DNA of 64,000 nucleotides, from positions 1 to 64,000 of the forward strand of contig CAKTIM010000002.1 in NCBI GenBank assembly GCA_934565795.1. The letters are read 5' to 3'. Position 1 is the stretch's first letter, and each line of letters starts with the position of its first letter. This document shows positions 8,864 through 17,588 of this stretch, one piece after another. The position numbers and the translations under genes were made by a program. This DNA is from an uncultured Oscillospiraceae bacterium. Its GTDB lineage: Bacteria; Bacillota; Clostridia; Oscillospirales; Oscillospiraceae. The notes under the pieces are model-generated. The model saw nothing but the letters and a program-made list of their open reading frames with translations. It searched no databases and was not told the DNA's origin.

Positions 8864-9619
8864 CTATTCTCTGGTATCCTGGAATACATTCCAGCTGCTT
8901 AGCAGCACCTCTTCGTTGACGGTTTTCTCGAAGTTGAACCACTCAAATTTGGCAGTGAAGGGTTGGCGGGCGGATTGGTAATTGGAGATGATGGAATCGT
9001 ATTCCTCTTTGGAGGAGGGGAGGAACGAATCCCCGGAGGGGACGGCGTATTCGTGCTGCTCCAGGCCGGAGTCGATGTAGTGGTCGTAGCTGTTGGCCAG
9101 GACGGTGCAGTTCAGCACGCCGTCGGTGAGGCGGACGGCGACGATGGACTGATAGTGCTCCGCCGCGCCATTGCGGGTGTCGTTGGTGAACAGGTAATCG
9201 TAGACATGGGCAGCTTCGTCATAGGCAGCCGGGGCGGAATTCATGATTAGCTCCGGCAGATCCGAGTACTCCTTGCAGGGGGTCATGCACTCCTGGACGG
9301 AGGAAAAGTCCGCGCTGACCTCGTAGACCACACCGTAGGTGAAGATGCCCGTTCCCTGGGTGGAAGCGCCGATGATCTCCAGCCGCCCGTTGTGATCCAG
9401 GTCAGTGACCGTGTAATAATAAGGCTCGTATTCCAGATCATTGGGCACCCGCCAGGTATCAACGTTTTTCATCAGCAGCTTGATCTGCTCCTGCGGATCA
9501 GCAGGGTCAGGCTTCGTCACCGTTTCCGGCTCGGTGGCGCGCTGTGGGGCAGGGGAGGAGCAGCCGGTGAGCAGAAGCGCGGCGGCGAAGAAAATGCAGA
9601 GGACTTTTGTGATTTTCAT
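8864..9619 (-). CDS. Exported lipoprotein of unknown function
   Basis: 251 residues. The start at 9619 follows GGAGG by 7 nt. A signal peptide ends in a lipobox LLTGC (Cys near residue 20), followed by a Pro/Thr-rich tether. The body contains TVTDLDHNGRLEIIGAS, an FG-GAP/VCBS-like Asp-rich motif also present in the lipoprotein at 23504, suggesting a calcium-stabilised beta fold. The rest is not recognised. It is transcribed divergently from the hybrid kinase at 10003, with its own promoter at 9660-9688. A sensory or ligand-binding role is only a guess. Confidence 0.75.
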   Translation of the reverse strand: MKITKVLCIFFAAALLLTGCSSPAPQRATEPETVTKPDPADPQEQIKLLMKNVDTWRVPNDLEYEPYYYTVTDLDHNGRLEIIGASTQGTGIFTYGVVYEVSADFSSVQECMTPCKEYSDLPELIMNSAPAAYDEAAHVYDYLFTNDTRNGAAEHYQSIVAVRLTDGVLNCTVLANSYDHYIDSGLEQHEYAVPSGDSFLPSSKEEYDSIISNYQSARQPFTAKFEWFNFEKTVNEEVLLSSWNVFQDTRE

Positions 9620-9659
9620 AACGGAACCTCCATGCTGTTTCGTTTGTTTCTTCTGCACC

Positions 9660-9688
9660 ATCTTAGCACAATCCCGCTTGCCCGTCAA
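9660..9688 (-). promoter_or_regulatory. Promoter of the minus-strand lipoprotein
   Basis: Minus strand TTGACG, 17-nt spacer, TAAGAT, about 40 nt before the start codon. The spacer ends TGTGC, the extended -10 seen repeatedly in this window. Confidence 0.7.
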
Positions 9689-9745
9689 GAATCTGGCATA
9701 TCTTCTGGAGAAAACAACCATTTCCGAATTCCGGGCACAAAAGCC

Positions 9746-9774
9746 TTGACTTGATATGGCCAAAGTTGTACAAT
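9746..9774 (+). promoter_or_regulatory. Promoter of hybrid histidine kinase
   Basis: TTGACT, 17-nt spacer, TACAAT. The start codon is about 220 nt further on, so the transcript has a long leader. Confidence 0.65.
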
Positions 9775-10002
9775 ATATCCGTTTATAGGACATTTTTCGT
9801 GGAACGCTGCGGCGTGTTCCCGGGCGTTTTGGCGCAAAAAAGTTGGCATATTCTCCACAGAGCACCTCCGCCGGAAGGCATTGACCGCTGCCGCGCCCAG
9901 GTGCTTTTGTTTGCACAATTGACCAATTACGTCCAGGCACCCTTGCGCAGGGGCAGTACACCGCAATTGGCCGTGCCTCAATAAAAATCAGGAGCGAAGA
10001 GC
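9775..10002 (+). other. Long untranslated leader of the kinase gene
   Basis: No convincing gene. An inverted repeat AGCACCT...AGGTGCT (about 9867-9905), followed by TTTGTTTG, could act as an attenuator. A second loose stem GGCAC...GTGCC lies further down. GGAG at 9991 serves the start at 10003. No known riboswitch core was recognised. Confidence 0.35.
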
Positions 10003-13000
10003 ATGGATTGGATGACCCATCGGGAAGATACATTGTATACGATCAATTCCGCCCGGATCGGTGCGAATGCAAGAAGCGGAATACAGGAGAGCGTCGAGCT
10101 GAACGGTGCCGTTGGCTCTCTGGTGGGGTATTATGACGACGACCTCACCGTCCTGGCCATCAGCGGCTATCTGCTGTTCAACCTGGGCTACAGCCGGGAG
10201 GAGTATGATAGGATTGTCGGGCAGCCTCTGGGGCGGATCTTTTACGGGAAGAATAATACCTTTTTAGAGTGGGAGCGCTTCCGCAGCATCCGCGGCTTCG
10301 GAGAGGGGAAGATGCTGACCAAGGATCTGGTGCCTCTTAACGTCCGCATGTACAAGGAGGACTCGGTGGACGAGCAGGGCAGGCCAATTTGGATCCTCTC
10401 CGTCCGCGCGGACTGGGAGCGGCAGAACCTGATGCTGGTCAACAGCGCCATCGGCTCCGGCCTGTGGTATTTTGACTGTGACGAGGCAGGTAATATCTCC
10501 CAGGTCAACTGGAGCCATGATTTCCGCTCCCTGCTGGGCTATCACGACATTCTGGACTTCCCGGACGAGCTGGAATCCTGGGCAGGCCTGCTTCACCCTG
10601 GCGACCGGGACAGTACGCTGGAGCGGCTTTACAGCGCGATTGCCGATCGAACCGATCAGCAGAAATTTGAGTCTGACTTCCGCATGAAAACGGCGGAGGG
10701 AGGCTATCAGTGGTTTCGCGCCAAGGCGGCAGTTACCCGCCGGCTGGACGGCACTGCCCGCAGAATTGCCGGTATTTTTGTCAACATCAACCAGGAAAAG
10801 CAGGCCGCCATGCGGGAAAAGCGGGCGGAGGCATTCCACAATGCCTATACAAAGGCCAATATCTGCGAATACTATCTGGATTTGAAGGAAAACAGCTTTG
10901 AATCCATGAAGGTGGAAGGCTCTCTGCTGGAGATTTTTGAGCAGAGCGACACCTGGGATGAGTTGATCCAAGCATTTTTGAAGCATTTCGTCTGCGACGC
11001 GGACAAGGCTGCCGTGGCGGCCTTTTATGACCGGGATTACATTGCCGCCGCGCTGAAGGAGCGCAACGCGGAAGTATCCCTTGAATGCCACATCATGCTC
11101 AACGGCGAGGATCACTGGGTGCGCAATGTGGTGATGCCCGGCGCGCAGGACGGAGAAAACCGCTACGCCATCGTGTTCCTGCGGGACATCACCCAGGCGA
11201 AGAAGCAGGAGGAAAATCTCCGCATGCTGATTCAGGACAAGGCCGCCATTGAGCAGCTGGTTCAGGGCCTGGTGCGGCTGGTGGATCGCTTCGCCGTGTA
11301 CAATCTGGTGGAGGATTACTTCGATTTCTTCAACATCCAGACGGCAAACCTCATTCCCGACCGCTGGCGCTATGCAGACTTTATCCATTTTGTGGAGGAG
11401 GACTACAAAACCCTCCCGCCCATGGAGCCGGTGGGTGTGCTGTTCGGCGCGGAAAATCTCCGGCGCAATATCAAAAGCGGCGACGATATCTACAAATTCG
11501 AGTATTGCAGCAAGGACGAACGGATTTACAAAAGCACCTCCATTGTCCCGCTGGCCTGGCGGGGGGATGAGCTGGAGAAGGTCTTGATGATCTCCCAGGA
11601 CGTATCCAAGGAAAAAATGGACGAGATCGCCTCTCGGGAGGCACTGAAAGAGGCCTATCTTGCTGCCGAGCGGGCGAACCGGGCAAAAACGGAATTCCTT
11701 TCCAACATGTCCCACGATATCCGCACACCCATGAATGCCATTGTGGGCATGACCGCCATTGCGGGCGCCAACATCGACAACCAGGAGCGGGTGGTGGAGT
11801 GCCTGGGCAAAATCACCCAGTCCAGCCGTCACCTTCTTGGCCTGATCAACGAGGTGCTGGACATGGCCCGCATCGAAAGCGGCAAGGTGGATTTGGCGGA
11901 GGAGGAGTTTAACCTTTCCGACCTGATTGAAAACATGGTGACCATGGCAAAGCCCGGTATCGAGGAGCATCACCATGAGTTTGATATCCGAGTGCTGCAC
12001 CTGGAGCATGAGGATGTGTGCGGCGACAGTCTGCGCATTCAGCAGATTTTCACCAATCTGATGAGTAACGCCATCAAATATACCCCCGATGGGGGAAAGA
12101 TCACCTTCACCATCACCGAAAAGCCAGACCCCCGCTCCAATTTGGGCTGCTATCAGTTCACAGTGGAGGATAATGGCATCGGCATGACCCCCGAGTTCCA
12201 GAAGATTCTCTTTGCCCCCTTTACCCGGGCGGACGATCACCGCACCACCAATGTCCAGGGCACGGGCCTGGGCATGGCCATTACCCAGAACATTGTCAAC
12301 ATGATGAATGGCAATATCGCTGTGGACAGCGAGTTGGGCAGGGGAACCACCTTTACTGTTACGGTCTACTTGAAGATTCAGGACAAAAAGGCCGACCAGC
12401 TTCAGGAGTTGATGAATCTTCCTGTCCTGGTGGTGGATGACGACCGGGAGTGCTGCGAGTCCACCGTCAGCATTTTGGATGAAATCGGCATGAACGGCGA
12501 ATGGGTCACCTCCGGCAGCGAGGCCGTCCGCCTGATTACCAGGCGGCATGCCGGCAATGATGATTATTTCGCGGTGATCGTGGATTGGAAAATGCCGGGC
12601 ATGGATGGCATCGAAACCACCCGCCGGATCCGCCAGTCCGTCGGACGGGATATCACCATCATAATTCTGACTGCCTATGATTATTCCGAGGTGGAGGAGG
12701 AAGCCAGAAAGGCGGGCGTGGATATGTTCATTGCCAAGCCGCTGTTCCGCTCCCGCCTGACGACGAAGTTTAAGGAGCTTCTGGGCGGTGCTGCCGTCAA
12801 GCCCGCCACCGGCTACCTGGAGGGGCTTTCCCACGCCGATTTCTCCGGCAGACGGGTGCTGCTGGCAGAGGACAACGACCTGAACCGGGAGATTGCCACC
12901 GAGATCCTGAAAATGACTGGCGCGGCGGTGAACTGCGCTGTGAACGGCAAGCAGGCGGTGGAAATGATGACCGCCTCCCCGGTGGGCTTCTACGATCTGA

Positions 13001-13227
13001 TCCTGATGGATATCCAGATGCCGGTGATGAACGGCTACGAGGCCACCGCCGCCATCCGCAGCCTGGAGCGGGAGGATCGCGGCCTGCCCATCATCGCTAT
13101 GACGGCCAACGCCTTTGTAGAGGATGTTCAGATGGCAAAGAACACCGGCATGAGCGAGCACATCGCCAAGCCGCTGGATATGGATCGGCTCTGCGCGATC
13201 CTGAATCGCTACCTCAGGAAGCGGTGA
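10003..13227 (+). CDS. Cytoplasmic multi-PAS hybrid histidine kinase with two receiver domains
   Basis: 1074 residues, with no signal peptide or membrane span visible. The N-terminal half looks like up to four PAS-type domains (about 30-130, 150-270, 285-400, 420-545); the second ends with a PAC-like YQWFRAKAAVTRR segment. HisKA has His571 (SHDIRTPMN), followed by an HATPase (SNAIKYTPDGG, DNGIGM, GTGLGM). Two receivers follow, with acceptors Asp861 (VDWKMPGMDG) and Asp1003 (MDIQMPVMNGYE). The start is set by GGAG 8 nt upstream. No DNA-binding output or Hpt domain is present, so it must pass signal to a partner encoded elsewhere or to the kinase downstream. The stop codon TGA lies in a degenerate copy of the repeat also found at 63505. 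Confidence 0.9.
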   Translation: MDWMTHREDTLYTINSARIGANARSGIQESVELNGAVGSLVGYYDDDLTVLAISGYLLFNLGYSREEYDRIVGQPLGRIFYGKNNTFLEWERFRSIRGFGEGKMLTKDLVPLNVRMYKEDSVDEQGRPIWILSVRADWERQNLMLVNSAIGSGLWYFDCDEAGNISQVNWSHDFRSLLGYHDILDFPDELESWAGLLHPGDRDSTLERLYSAIADRTDQQKFESDFRMKTAEGGYQWFRAKAAVTRRLDGTARRIAGIFVNINQEKQAAMREKRAEAFHNAYTKANICEYYLDLKENSFESMKVEGSLLEIFEQSDTWDELIQAFLKHFVCDADKAAVAAFYDRDYIAAALKERNAEVSLECHIMLNGEDHWVRNVVMPGAQDGENRYAIVFLRDITQAKKQEENLRMLIQDKAAIEQLVQGLVRLVDRFAVYNLVEDYFDFFNIQTANLIPDRWRYADFIHFVEEDYKTLPPMEPVGVLFGAENLRRNIKSGDDIYKFEYCSKDERIYKSTSIVPLAWRGDELEKVLMISQDVSKEKMDEIASREALKEAYLAAERANRAKTEFLSNMSHDIRTPMNAIVGMTAIAGANIDNQERVVECLGKITQSSRHLLGLINEVLDMARIESGKVDLAEEEFNLSDLIENMVTMAKPGIEEHHHEFDIRVLHLEHEDVCGDSLRIQQIFTNLMSNAIKYTPDGGKITFTITEKPDPRSNLGCYQFTVEDNGIGMTPEFQKILFAPFTRADDHRTTNVQGTGLGMAITQNIVNMMNGNIAVDSELGRGTTFTVTVYLKIQDKKADQLQELMNLPVLVVDDDRECCESTVSILDEIGMNGEWVTSGSEAVRLITRRHAGNDDYFAVIVDWKMPGMDGIETTRRIRQSVGRDITIIILTAYDYSEVEEEARKAGVDMFIAKPLFRSRLTTKFKELLGGAAVKPATGYLEGLSHADFSGRRVLLAEDNDLNREIATEILKMTGAAVNCAVNGKQAVEMMTASPVGFYDLILMDIQMPVMNGYEATAAIRSLEREDRGLPIIAMTANAFVEDVQMAKNTGMSEHIAKPLDMDRLCAILNRYLRKR

Positions 13228-13272
13228 ACAAATCGTCTGCGGCCTGACTGCGTCCTTCACCGATTCTGAGAT
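13223..13272. repeat. Degenerate short copy of the type A inverted-repeat element
   Basis: TGAACAAATCGTCTGCGGC matches the left end of the element at 63505 with one difference. CGATTCTGAGAT at 13261-13272 resembles its right end. The kinase stop codon TGA (13225-13227) is within it. Confidence 0.5.
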
Positions 13273-13343
13273 AAAATAACCCAAGGGTTCCCCGGCGCTG
13301 AAAAGAAATCTGTTCAAAAGTTTTCCATAACGGAGGTGCCCCA

Positions 13344-15485
13344 GTGAATAAAGGTAAGGTCAATCTGAAGAAGATTCACGGAATTGTCTGGCTGGTCTAT
13401 ATTTTTGTGCTGCTCGGCAGCTTTCTCCTGCTGGTGGAATCCAACAGAAAGGGCGCGCAGACAGCCTGCTCCATCATTCTTGACCAGATGGAGGAGGTAA
13501 TCGTGGACAATGAGGAAAATCTGGATACCCTCATGGATACCATGAAGGAGGAATACATCATCCGTGCCACGCTCCTTTCCGATGTGCTGATGGAGCGAAC
13601 CGGGCCTGACAGCACAGCGGAGGATTACCGCACCATCGCCCAGCGGGCGGACGTGGATGAACTGTACATCTTGGATCAAACCGGCACCATTGTCCGGGGC
13701 ACGGATCCAAGCTTCTATGGATTCAATATGGATTCCGGCGAGCAGATCAGCTTTTTCAAGCCGATGCTCACGGATTACGACCTGAGGCTCTGTCAGGATC
13801 TGACTCCGAACACGGCGGAGGGCAAGCTGATGATGTACGCAATGGTCTGGAACAGCGCCCACACGGAGCTGATTCAGATCGGTATCCGCCCGGAGCGCCT
13901 TTTGAAAAGCCTGGAGACAAGGGATATGCCCAACCTGATCAGCCGCATCCCGGTGCTGCCCGGTATGGTCATTTACCTGGTGGATGATACCAGCGGCGTC
14001 GTGCTGGGGTGCACCGACCGTCAGGAGGTGGGCTATCAGCTGCTGCCCCGCAACCGCCTGACCGATACCCTGGAGCCGGGAGTGCAGTACCACGATACGG
14101 CCAGGATTCGGGATGAGCGGCACTACATTACCTTCGAGCTGTTTGAAAAGTACGATGTGGCGGTATCCTATTCCTTTGCCGAGGCAAACCGAGGGGTGCA
14201 GAGCTCCGCATTGGTGATTTTCATTGTTTTGACACTGGGCTTTGTCATCATCTGCTGGGTGATCAATCACTCCGTCGCTGTGCTGAAGAAAAACGAGGCG
14301 GAGCTGCTCAAGGCCAAGGAATCGGCAGAGCGCGCCAGCGCCGCAAAGGCCAGCTTCCTTTCCAGAATGTCCCACGATATCCGCACACCGCTGAACGGGA
14401 TCATTGGCCTGATCGATATCAACGAAAAGCACAGCGACGACAAGGAGCTGGTGGAGAGCAACCGCCGCAAGGAGCGGGTGGCGGCCAATCACCTGCTGGA
14501 TCTGATCAACGATGTGCTGGAATTCAACAAAATGGATTCCCCCAATGTCAAGCTGGCGCGGGAGCCGTTTGATATCCTGTCGCTGTGCGAGGATGTGCTT
14601 ACCATCACCTCCACCCGCGCGGCGGAGGAGAGCATCAATTTGATCCACGAGGACTGCGCGGCGGATATCTGCTATCCCTATGTCTATGGCAGTCCGCTGC
14701 ACGTGCGGCAGGTCTTTATCAATATCATTGGCAACGCCATCAAATACAACCGTCCCGGCGGCAGCATCACCTGTAAAGCCACCGGGGAGCTGAAGCAGGA
14801 CGGGCGGGTATGGTATACCGTGGTGATTTCCGATACGGGAATCGGCATGAGCGAGGAATTTCAGGAGCATATCTTTGAGCCGTTTACCCAGGAGAGCAAT
14901 GACGCCCGCAGCTTTTATGCCGGGACGGGTCTGGGAATGTCCATCGTCAAGCAGCTGGTGGATAAAATGGGCGGCAGCATCACCGTGCAGAGCGTAAAGG
15001 GGGAGGGCAGCACCTTTACCGTGGTGCTTCCCTTTGACATCGCCAAGCGGGAGGATCTGCCGGATTCCGGCGCGGCGGAGCGGACTGCGGATATTGCCGG
15101 TATCCACGTCCTGCTGGTGGAGGACAATGCGCTGAATATGGAGATAGCCGATACCCTCCTGACGGATGCAGGGGCAAAGGTCGTCACTGCCGAAAATGGC
15201 GCTGAGGCGGTAAAGTGCTACGAGGAAATGCCCGATGATTTCTTCGACGTGGTGCTCATGGATATTATGATGCCCGTGATGAACGGCTACGACGCTGCCC
15301 GCGCCATCCGTTCCAGTCGCAAGCCGGACGCCAAGACGATCCCCATCCTGGCCATGTCCGCCAATACCTTCGCCGAGGATGTGGAGCAGGCGCTTAAATC
15401 CGGCATGAACGTCCACTTGGCTAAGCCCCTGGACATCCGCAAGGTCATTGCGGCCATCTCCTACTATGTGGGCCGCAAGCGGTAG
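13344..15485 (+). CDS. Membrane-bound hybrid histidine kinase
   Basis: 713 residues, GTG start 7 nt after GGAGGT. A first membrane span (about 12-30), an extracytoplasmic sensor of about 260 residues (Cache-like in length and context; assignment tentative), and a second span near 290-312 (LVIFIVLTLGFVIICWVI). Then HisKA with His344 (SHDIRTPLNG), HATPase (GNAIKYNRPGG, DTGIGM, GTGLGMSIV) and one receiver with Asp640 (LMDIMMPVMNGY). It lies about 115 nt after the other hybrid kinase, in the same direction, and shares its kinase core style, so the pair may be a duplicated or interacting phosphorelay. No output protein is adjacent. Confidence 0.9.
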   Translation: MNKGKVNLKKIHGIVWLVYIFVLLGSFLLLVESNRKGAQTACSIILDQMEEVIVDNEENLDTLMDTMKEEYIIRATLLSDVLMERTGPDSTAEDYRTIAQRADVDELYILDQTGTIVRGTDPSFYGFNMDSGEQISFFKPMLTDYDLRLCQDLTPNTAEGKLMMYAMVWNSAHTELIQIGIRPERLLKSLETRDMPNLISRIPVLPGMVIYLVDDTSGVVLGCTDRQEVGYQLLPRNRLTDTLEPGVQYHDTARIRDERHYITFELFEKYDVAVSYSFAEANRGVQSSALVIFIVLTLGFVIICWVINHSVAVLKKNEAELLKAKESAERASAAKASFLSRMSHDIRTPLNGIIGLIDINEKHSDDKELVESNRRKERVAANHLLDLINDVLEFNKMDSPNVKLAREPFDILSLCEDVLTITSTRAAEESINLIHEDCAADICYPYVYGSPLHVRQVFINIIGNAIKYNRPGGSITCKATGELKQDGRVWYTVVISDTGIGMSEEFQEHIFEPFTQESNDARSFYAGTGLGMSIVKQLVDKMGGSITVQSVKGEGSTFTVVLPFDIAKREDLPDSGAAERTADIAGIHVLLVEDNALNMEIADTLLTDAGAKVVTAENGAEAVKCYEEMPDDFFDVVLMDIMMPVMNGYDAARAIRSSRKPDAKTIPILAMSANTFAEDVEQALKSGMNVHLAKPLDIRKVIAAISYYVGRKR

Positions 15486-15525
15486 CAAGGGATTCAGGCC
15501 TGCATCGGACAGTGCATGAAAAGTG

Positions 15526-15557
15526 ACCGCTGAGATCGAAAGGTCTCAGCGGTTTTT
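15526..15557 (+). terminator. Intrinsic terminator after hybrid kinase
   Basis: ACCGCTGAGA...TCTCAGCGGT stem with a GAAA loop, followed by TTTTT. Confidence 0.9.
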
Positions 15558-15562
15558 CCTGC

Positions 15563-15745
15563 CTACATATCCGAGTCGATTTTTTCGGTAATGGTGTCGG
15601 AGACCTTCCAGGCAATGTCCTCCACCTTGTCGGCGGCCTTTTCGGCCAGCTTGCGGGTCGGATTGCTCTTCGGCATAGCCAGCACGGCCACCATTCCGGC
15701 GGCTGCGCCCAGGCCAGCGGTGAGCGCGAGAACCTTCATATCCAT
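15563..15745 (-). CDS. Small YtxH-like membrane protein
   Basis: 60 residues, start at 15745 preceded by GGGGG at 7 nt. One N-terminal hydrophobic span (VLALTAGLGAAAGMVAVLAM) is followed by a charged helix rich in Lys/Asp/Glu (KLAEKAADKVEDIAWKV). This is the typical layout of small YtxH-like or stress-associated membrane proteins. An apparent N-terminal extension upstream is only the reverse complement of the repeat element at 15770-15930. Confidence 0.6.
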   Translation of the reverse strand: MDMKVLALTAGLGAAAGMVAVLAMPKSNPTRKLAEKAADKVEDIAWKVSDTITEKIDSDM

Positions 15746-15769
15746 GTTTTCACCCCCAGTGAAATTTAC

Positions 15770-15930
15770 GGCAACACCGCGCAATTGTGTCTGCGAGCCG
15801 CAGCCGTCTTTTTGCCCCACTTCTTCAGTTTGAAAAACGAGAAATACATACAGTATTCCTTCGCTTTCCAAACCTTGAATTGGGGCAAAAATCCTGGCTG
15901 GGGCTTCTTGCCAAATTGTGCGGTGCTGCC
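15770..15930. mobile_element. MITE-like element, type B
   Basis: 161 bp with terminal inverted repeats: GGCAACACCGCGCAATT at the left and AATTGTGCGGTGCTGCC at the right (15 of 17 complementary). The core, including GAAATACATACAGTATTCCT, is shared with the type A element at 63505, although the ends differ. No transposase is encoded. Its minus strand reads as a spurious MESEGILYVF peptide. No target duplication could be identified. Confidence 0.65.
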
Positions 15931-15931
15931 T

Positions 15932-15995
15932 TAGGAAACCTCTGAATAAATCGTCCGCTGCTCAGCTCTTGCCGACTTAATCAGAGCATCCTTAG
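15932..15995. mobile_element. Short type A inverted-repeat element
   Basis: About 64 bp directly abutting the type B element. The left end has AAACCTCTGAATAAATCG; the right end CGACTTAATCAGAGCATCC is its imperfect inverse (about 17 of 23). It also keeps the CAGCTCTTGCCGA stretch found before the right end of the full copy at 63505. Looks like an internally deleted copy. Confidence 0.55.
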
Positions 15996-16034
15996 TATTC
16001 CCACTGAAAAATAAAAAAATTCCGAATTCGTTCC

Positions 16035-16062
16035 TTGCAGATTGCACAAAATGTGATATACT
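16035..16062 (+). promoter_or_regulatory. Promoter of the OMP-decarboxylase-like gene
   Basis: TTGCAG, 16-nt spacer ending TGTGA, TATACT; the start codon is about 40 nt downstream. Confidence 0.65.
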
Positions 16063-16102
16063 GAGTATAGATTTTTTGCCTTTTTGATTGGGGGAATGCG
16101 CT

Positions 16103-16969
16103 GTGTCGATTGATGGGCTGCAAACAAAGATGCGCAAGCAGGGAAATAACCTGATGATTGATCTTGCGGTGGAGCCGGAGCGGCTTCCGCCGCAGGTACT
16201 GGAGGCGCATGAGAATATTTGCGACGCCTATAAGGACTTCTGCATCCAGCTTTTGAATGGGCTGAAGGGCAAGGCGGCTGCGGTGCGGTTTCGTCTGACC
16301 CACTTTGTCCTGCTGGGCAGCGGCGGGGCGGCGCTGCTGTCCGAGCTGCTGAAAAAGGCCGCCTCTTTGGGCTACTATACGCTGCTGGAGGCCTATGGGA
16401 TATCCTCGGCGGAGGAAGCCCAGTATGCGTCGGAGCGCATTTGGGGAGACGAGAGCCAGTTTCCCTGTGACGGGGTGCTGGTCAGCGCCTACTTCGGTAC
16501 GGAGGTCATCAGGCCGTTTCTTCCGTACTGCGAGGAGAAAAAGAAGAGCCTGTTTGTGCTGGCCCGTTCCGCCAACAAGACCGCCTTTGAATTGCAGGAT
16601 CTGCTGGCCGGTTCCCGGATGGTACACGTGGCGGCAGCGGATTACGTGAACCGCTTCACCGACGGCACGGTGGGGAAGCATGGCTTTTCTCAGGTCGGCA
16701 TTGCCGCCTCTGCAACGGTGTCTGATAGTGTAAAAATGCTGCGCTCGAAATATCCCAGGCTGTTCATGCTCATTGACGGTGCAGAGCTGGCAGGCTCCAG
16801 CGTGAAAAACGCCTCGTATGGGTTCAACATCTATGGCTACGGCGCGATCTGCTGTGTGGGAAGTCCTGTAACCTGCGCATGGATGCAGACAGAGAACGCC
16901 GACTTTGTTCAGGCGGCGGCAGCTGCGGCGGAGAGCTTCCAGGCGCGGCTGAAGCAGTATGTGCCGTGA
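16103..16969 (+). CDS. Orotidine-5'-phosphate decarboxylase-like protein, catalytic motif not seen
   Basis: 288 residues; GTG start chosen because GGGGGA lies 7 nt upstream. The overall pattern (IDLAVEPERLPPQVLEAHENI near the N-terminus, YYTLLEAYGI, CDGVLVSAYFGTEVIRPFLPYCEE, VHVAAADYVNRF, GFSQVGIAASA) resembles Clostridial type 2 PyrF proteins, which convert OMP to UMP. The Asp-x-Lys-x-x-Asp catalytic motif of OMP decarboxylases is not apparent: the equivalent strand reads LLEAYGI. It therefore may be an inactive or repurposed paralogue. No other pyrimidine gene is nearby. Confidence 0.5.
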   Translation: MSIDGLQTKMRKQGNNLMIDLAVEPERLPPQVLEAHENICDAYKDFCIQLLNGLKGKAAAVRFRLTHFVLLGSGGAALLSELLKKAASLGYYTLLEAYGISSAEEAQYASERIWGDESQFPCDGVLVSAYFGTEVIRPFLPYCEEKKKSLFVLARSANKTAFELQDLLAGSRMVHVAAADYVNRFTDGTVGKHGFSQVGIAASATVSDSVKMLRSKYPRLFMLIDGAELAGSSVKNASYGFNIYGYGAICCVGSPVTCAWMQTENADFVQAAAAAAESFQARLKQYVP

Positions 16970-16982
16970 GACGATACGTATC

Positions 16983-17015
16983 CGTCGCCCCGCAGGCGTG
17001 TGCTGTGGGGCGGCG
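16983..17015. terminator. GC-rich hairpin between convergent genes
   Basis: CGCCCCGCAG and CTGTGGGGCG form a strong stem between two convergent genes. No U-run follows on either strand, so terminator function is uncertain. Confidence 0.4.
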
Positions 17016-17052
17016 TATGCTGAGGGAGCCATTGTAAATACGCTGCTTCCCT

Positions 17053-17388
17053 CTATTTGATCGATGCGGAAGTGCTTGGAGCCGTGGCTATTTTGCCAGC
17101 TACGCTGTTTTGCGGTGTAGAGGCAGAGGTGGGCTGGGCGGCTTTCCCGTTGATATCATTCTCGGTGGTATCCGTTGTCGCGTCGTCGGTTGGCTGGGTC
17201 GTCATTTCGGTGGTGGGCTGCGTGGTTGGCATGGTCGTGGGCTGTGTCTCGGGCATGGTGGTCTCGGTGGTAACGGGAACAGTCGTCATCTCGGTGGTGG
17301 AATTGGTGCTGGTCATATTCGACCGACAGCCGGAAAGAAGCAGCACCAGCAGCGCTGCCGCGCAGAGCATTTGAATAGTCGCTTTCAT
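17053..17388 (-). CDS. Thr/Pro-rich lipoprotein
   Basis: 111 residues, start at 17388 after GGAGGG. The signal peptide ends in the lipobox LLSGC. The remainder is almost entirely low-complexity Thr/Pro/Glu (repeated TTxPxTQPTTEMT), like a wall-spanning stalk, with no globular domain. Function unknown; it might be a spacer or glycosylation scaffold. It is monocistronic. Confidence 0.65.
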   Translation of the reverse strand: MKATIQMLCAAALLVLLLSGCRSNMTSTNSTTEMTTVPVTTETTMPETQPTTMPTTQPTTEMTTQPTDDATTDTTENDINGKAAQPTSASTPQNSVAGKIATAPSTSASIK

Positions 17389-17513
17389 AATTTCCCTCCA
17401 AAGTGCTTGTTTCAAAGGGAGTATTCCCATTGTTTCGGATTTCATACGAATTAATTCTTGCAGAATATCCCATATTCATCCCACCTTTTTTGGAATAGTG
17501 GCGAAATTGGGCA

Positions 17514-17541
17514 TTGCTATTTTTACGATTTCGTGTATAAT
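17514..17541 (+). promoter_or_regulatory. Promoter of the poly-ferredoxin gene
   Basis: TTGCTA, 16-nt spacer, perfect TATAAT. Confidence 0.7.
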
Positions 17542-17588
17542 AAAAGAAATCCCATTCCCAAAACACAAAAAGGAGTTGCTCTAGCGAT

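Noticed and set aside
8705..8902. Short plus-strand open frame after the sortase
   Set aside because: It runs through an intrinsic terminator and has no ribosome binding site.
10264..13317. Very long open frame on the minus strand across the hybrid kinase
   Set aside because: Shadow of the GC-rich kinase gene. The translation is His/Gly/Gln-rich without domain motifs, and the plus-strand product has unmistakable kinase and receiver signatures.
13314..15488. Long minus-strand open frame across the second kinase
   Set aside because: Same reason: antisense shadow of a clear membrane hybrid kinase.
15563..15871. N-terminally extended version of the small YtxH-like protein
   Set aside because: The extra residues (MESEGILYVF...) are the reverse complement of the type B repeat element. 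The start at 15745 has a good ribosome site.
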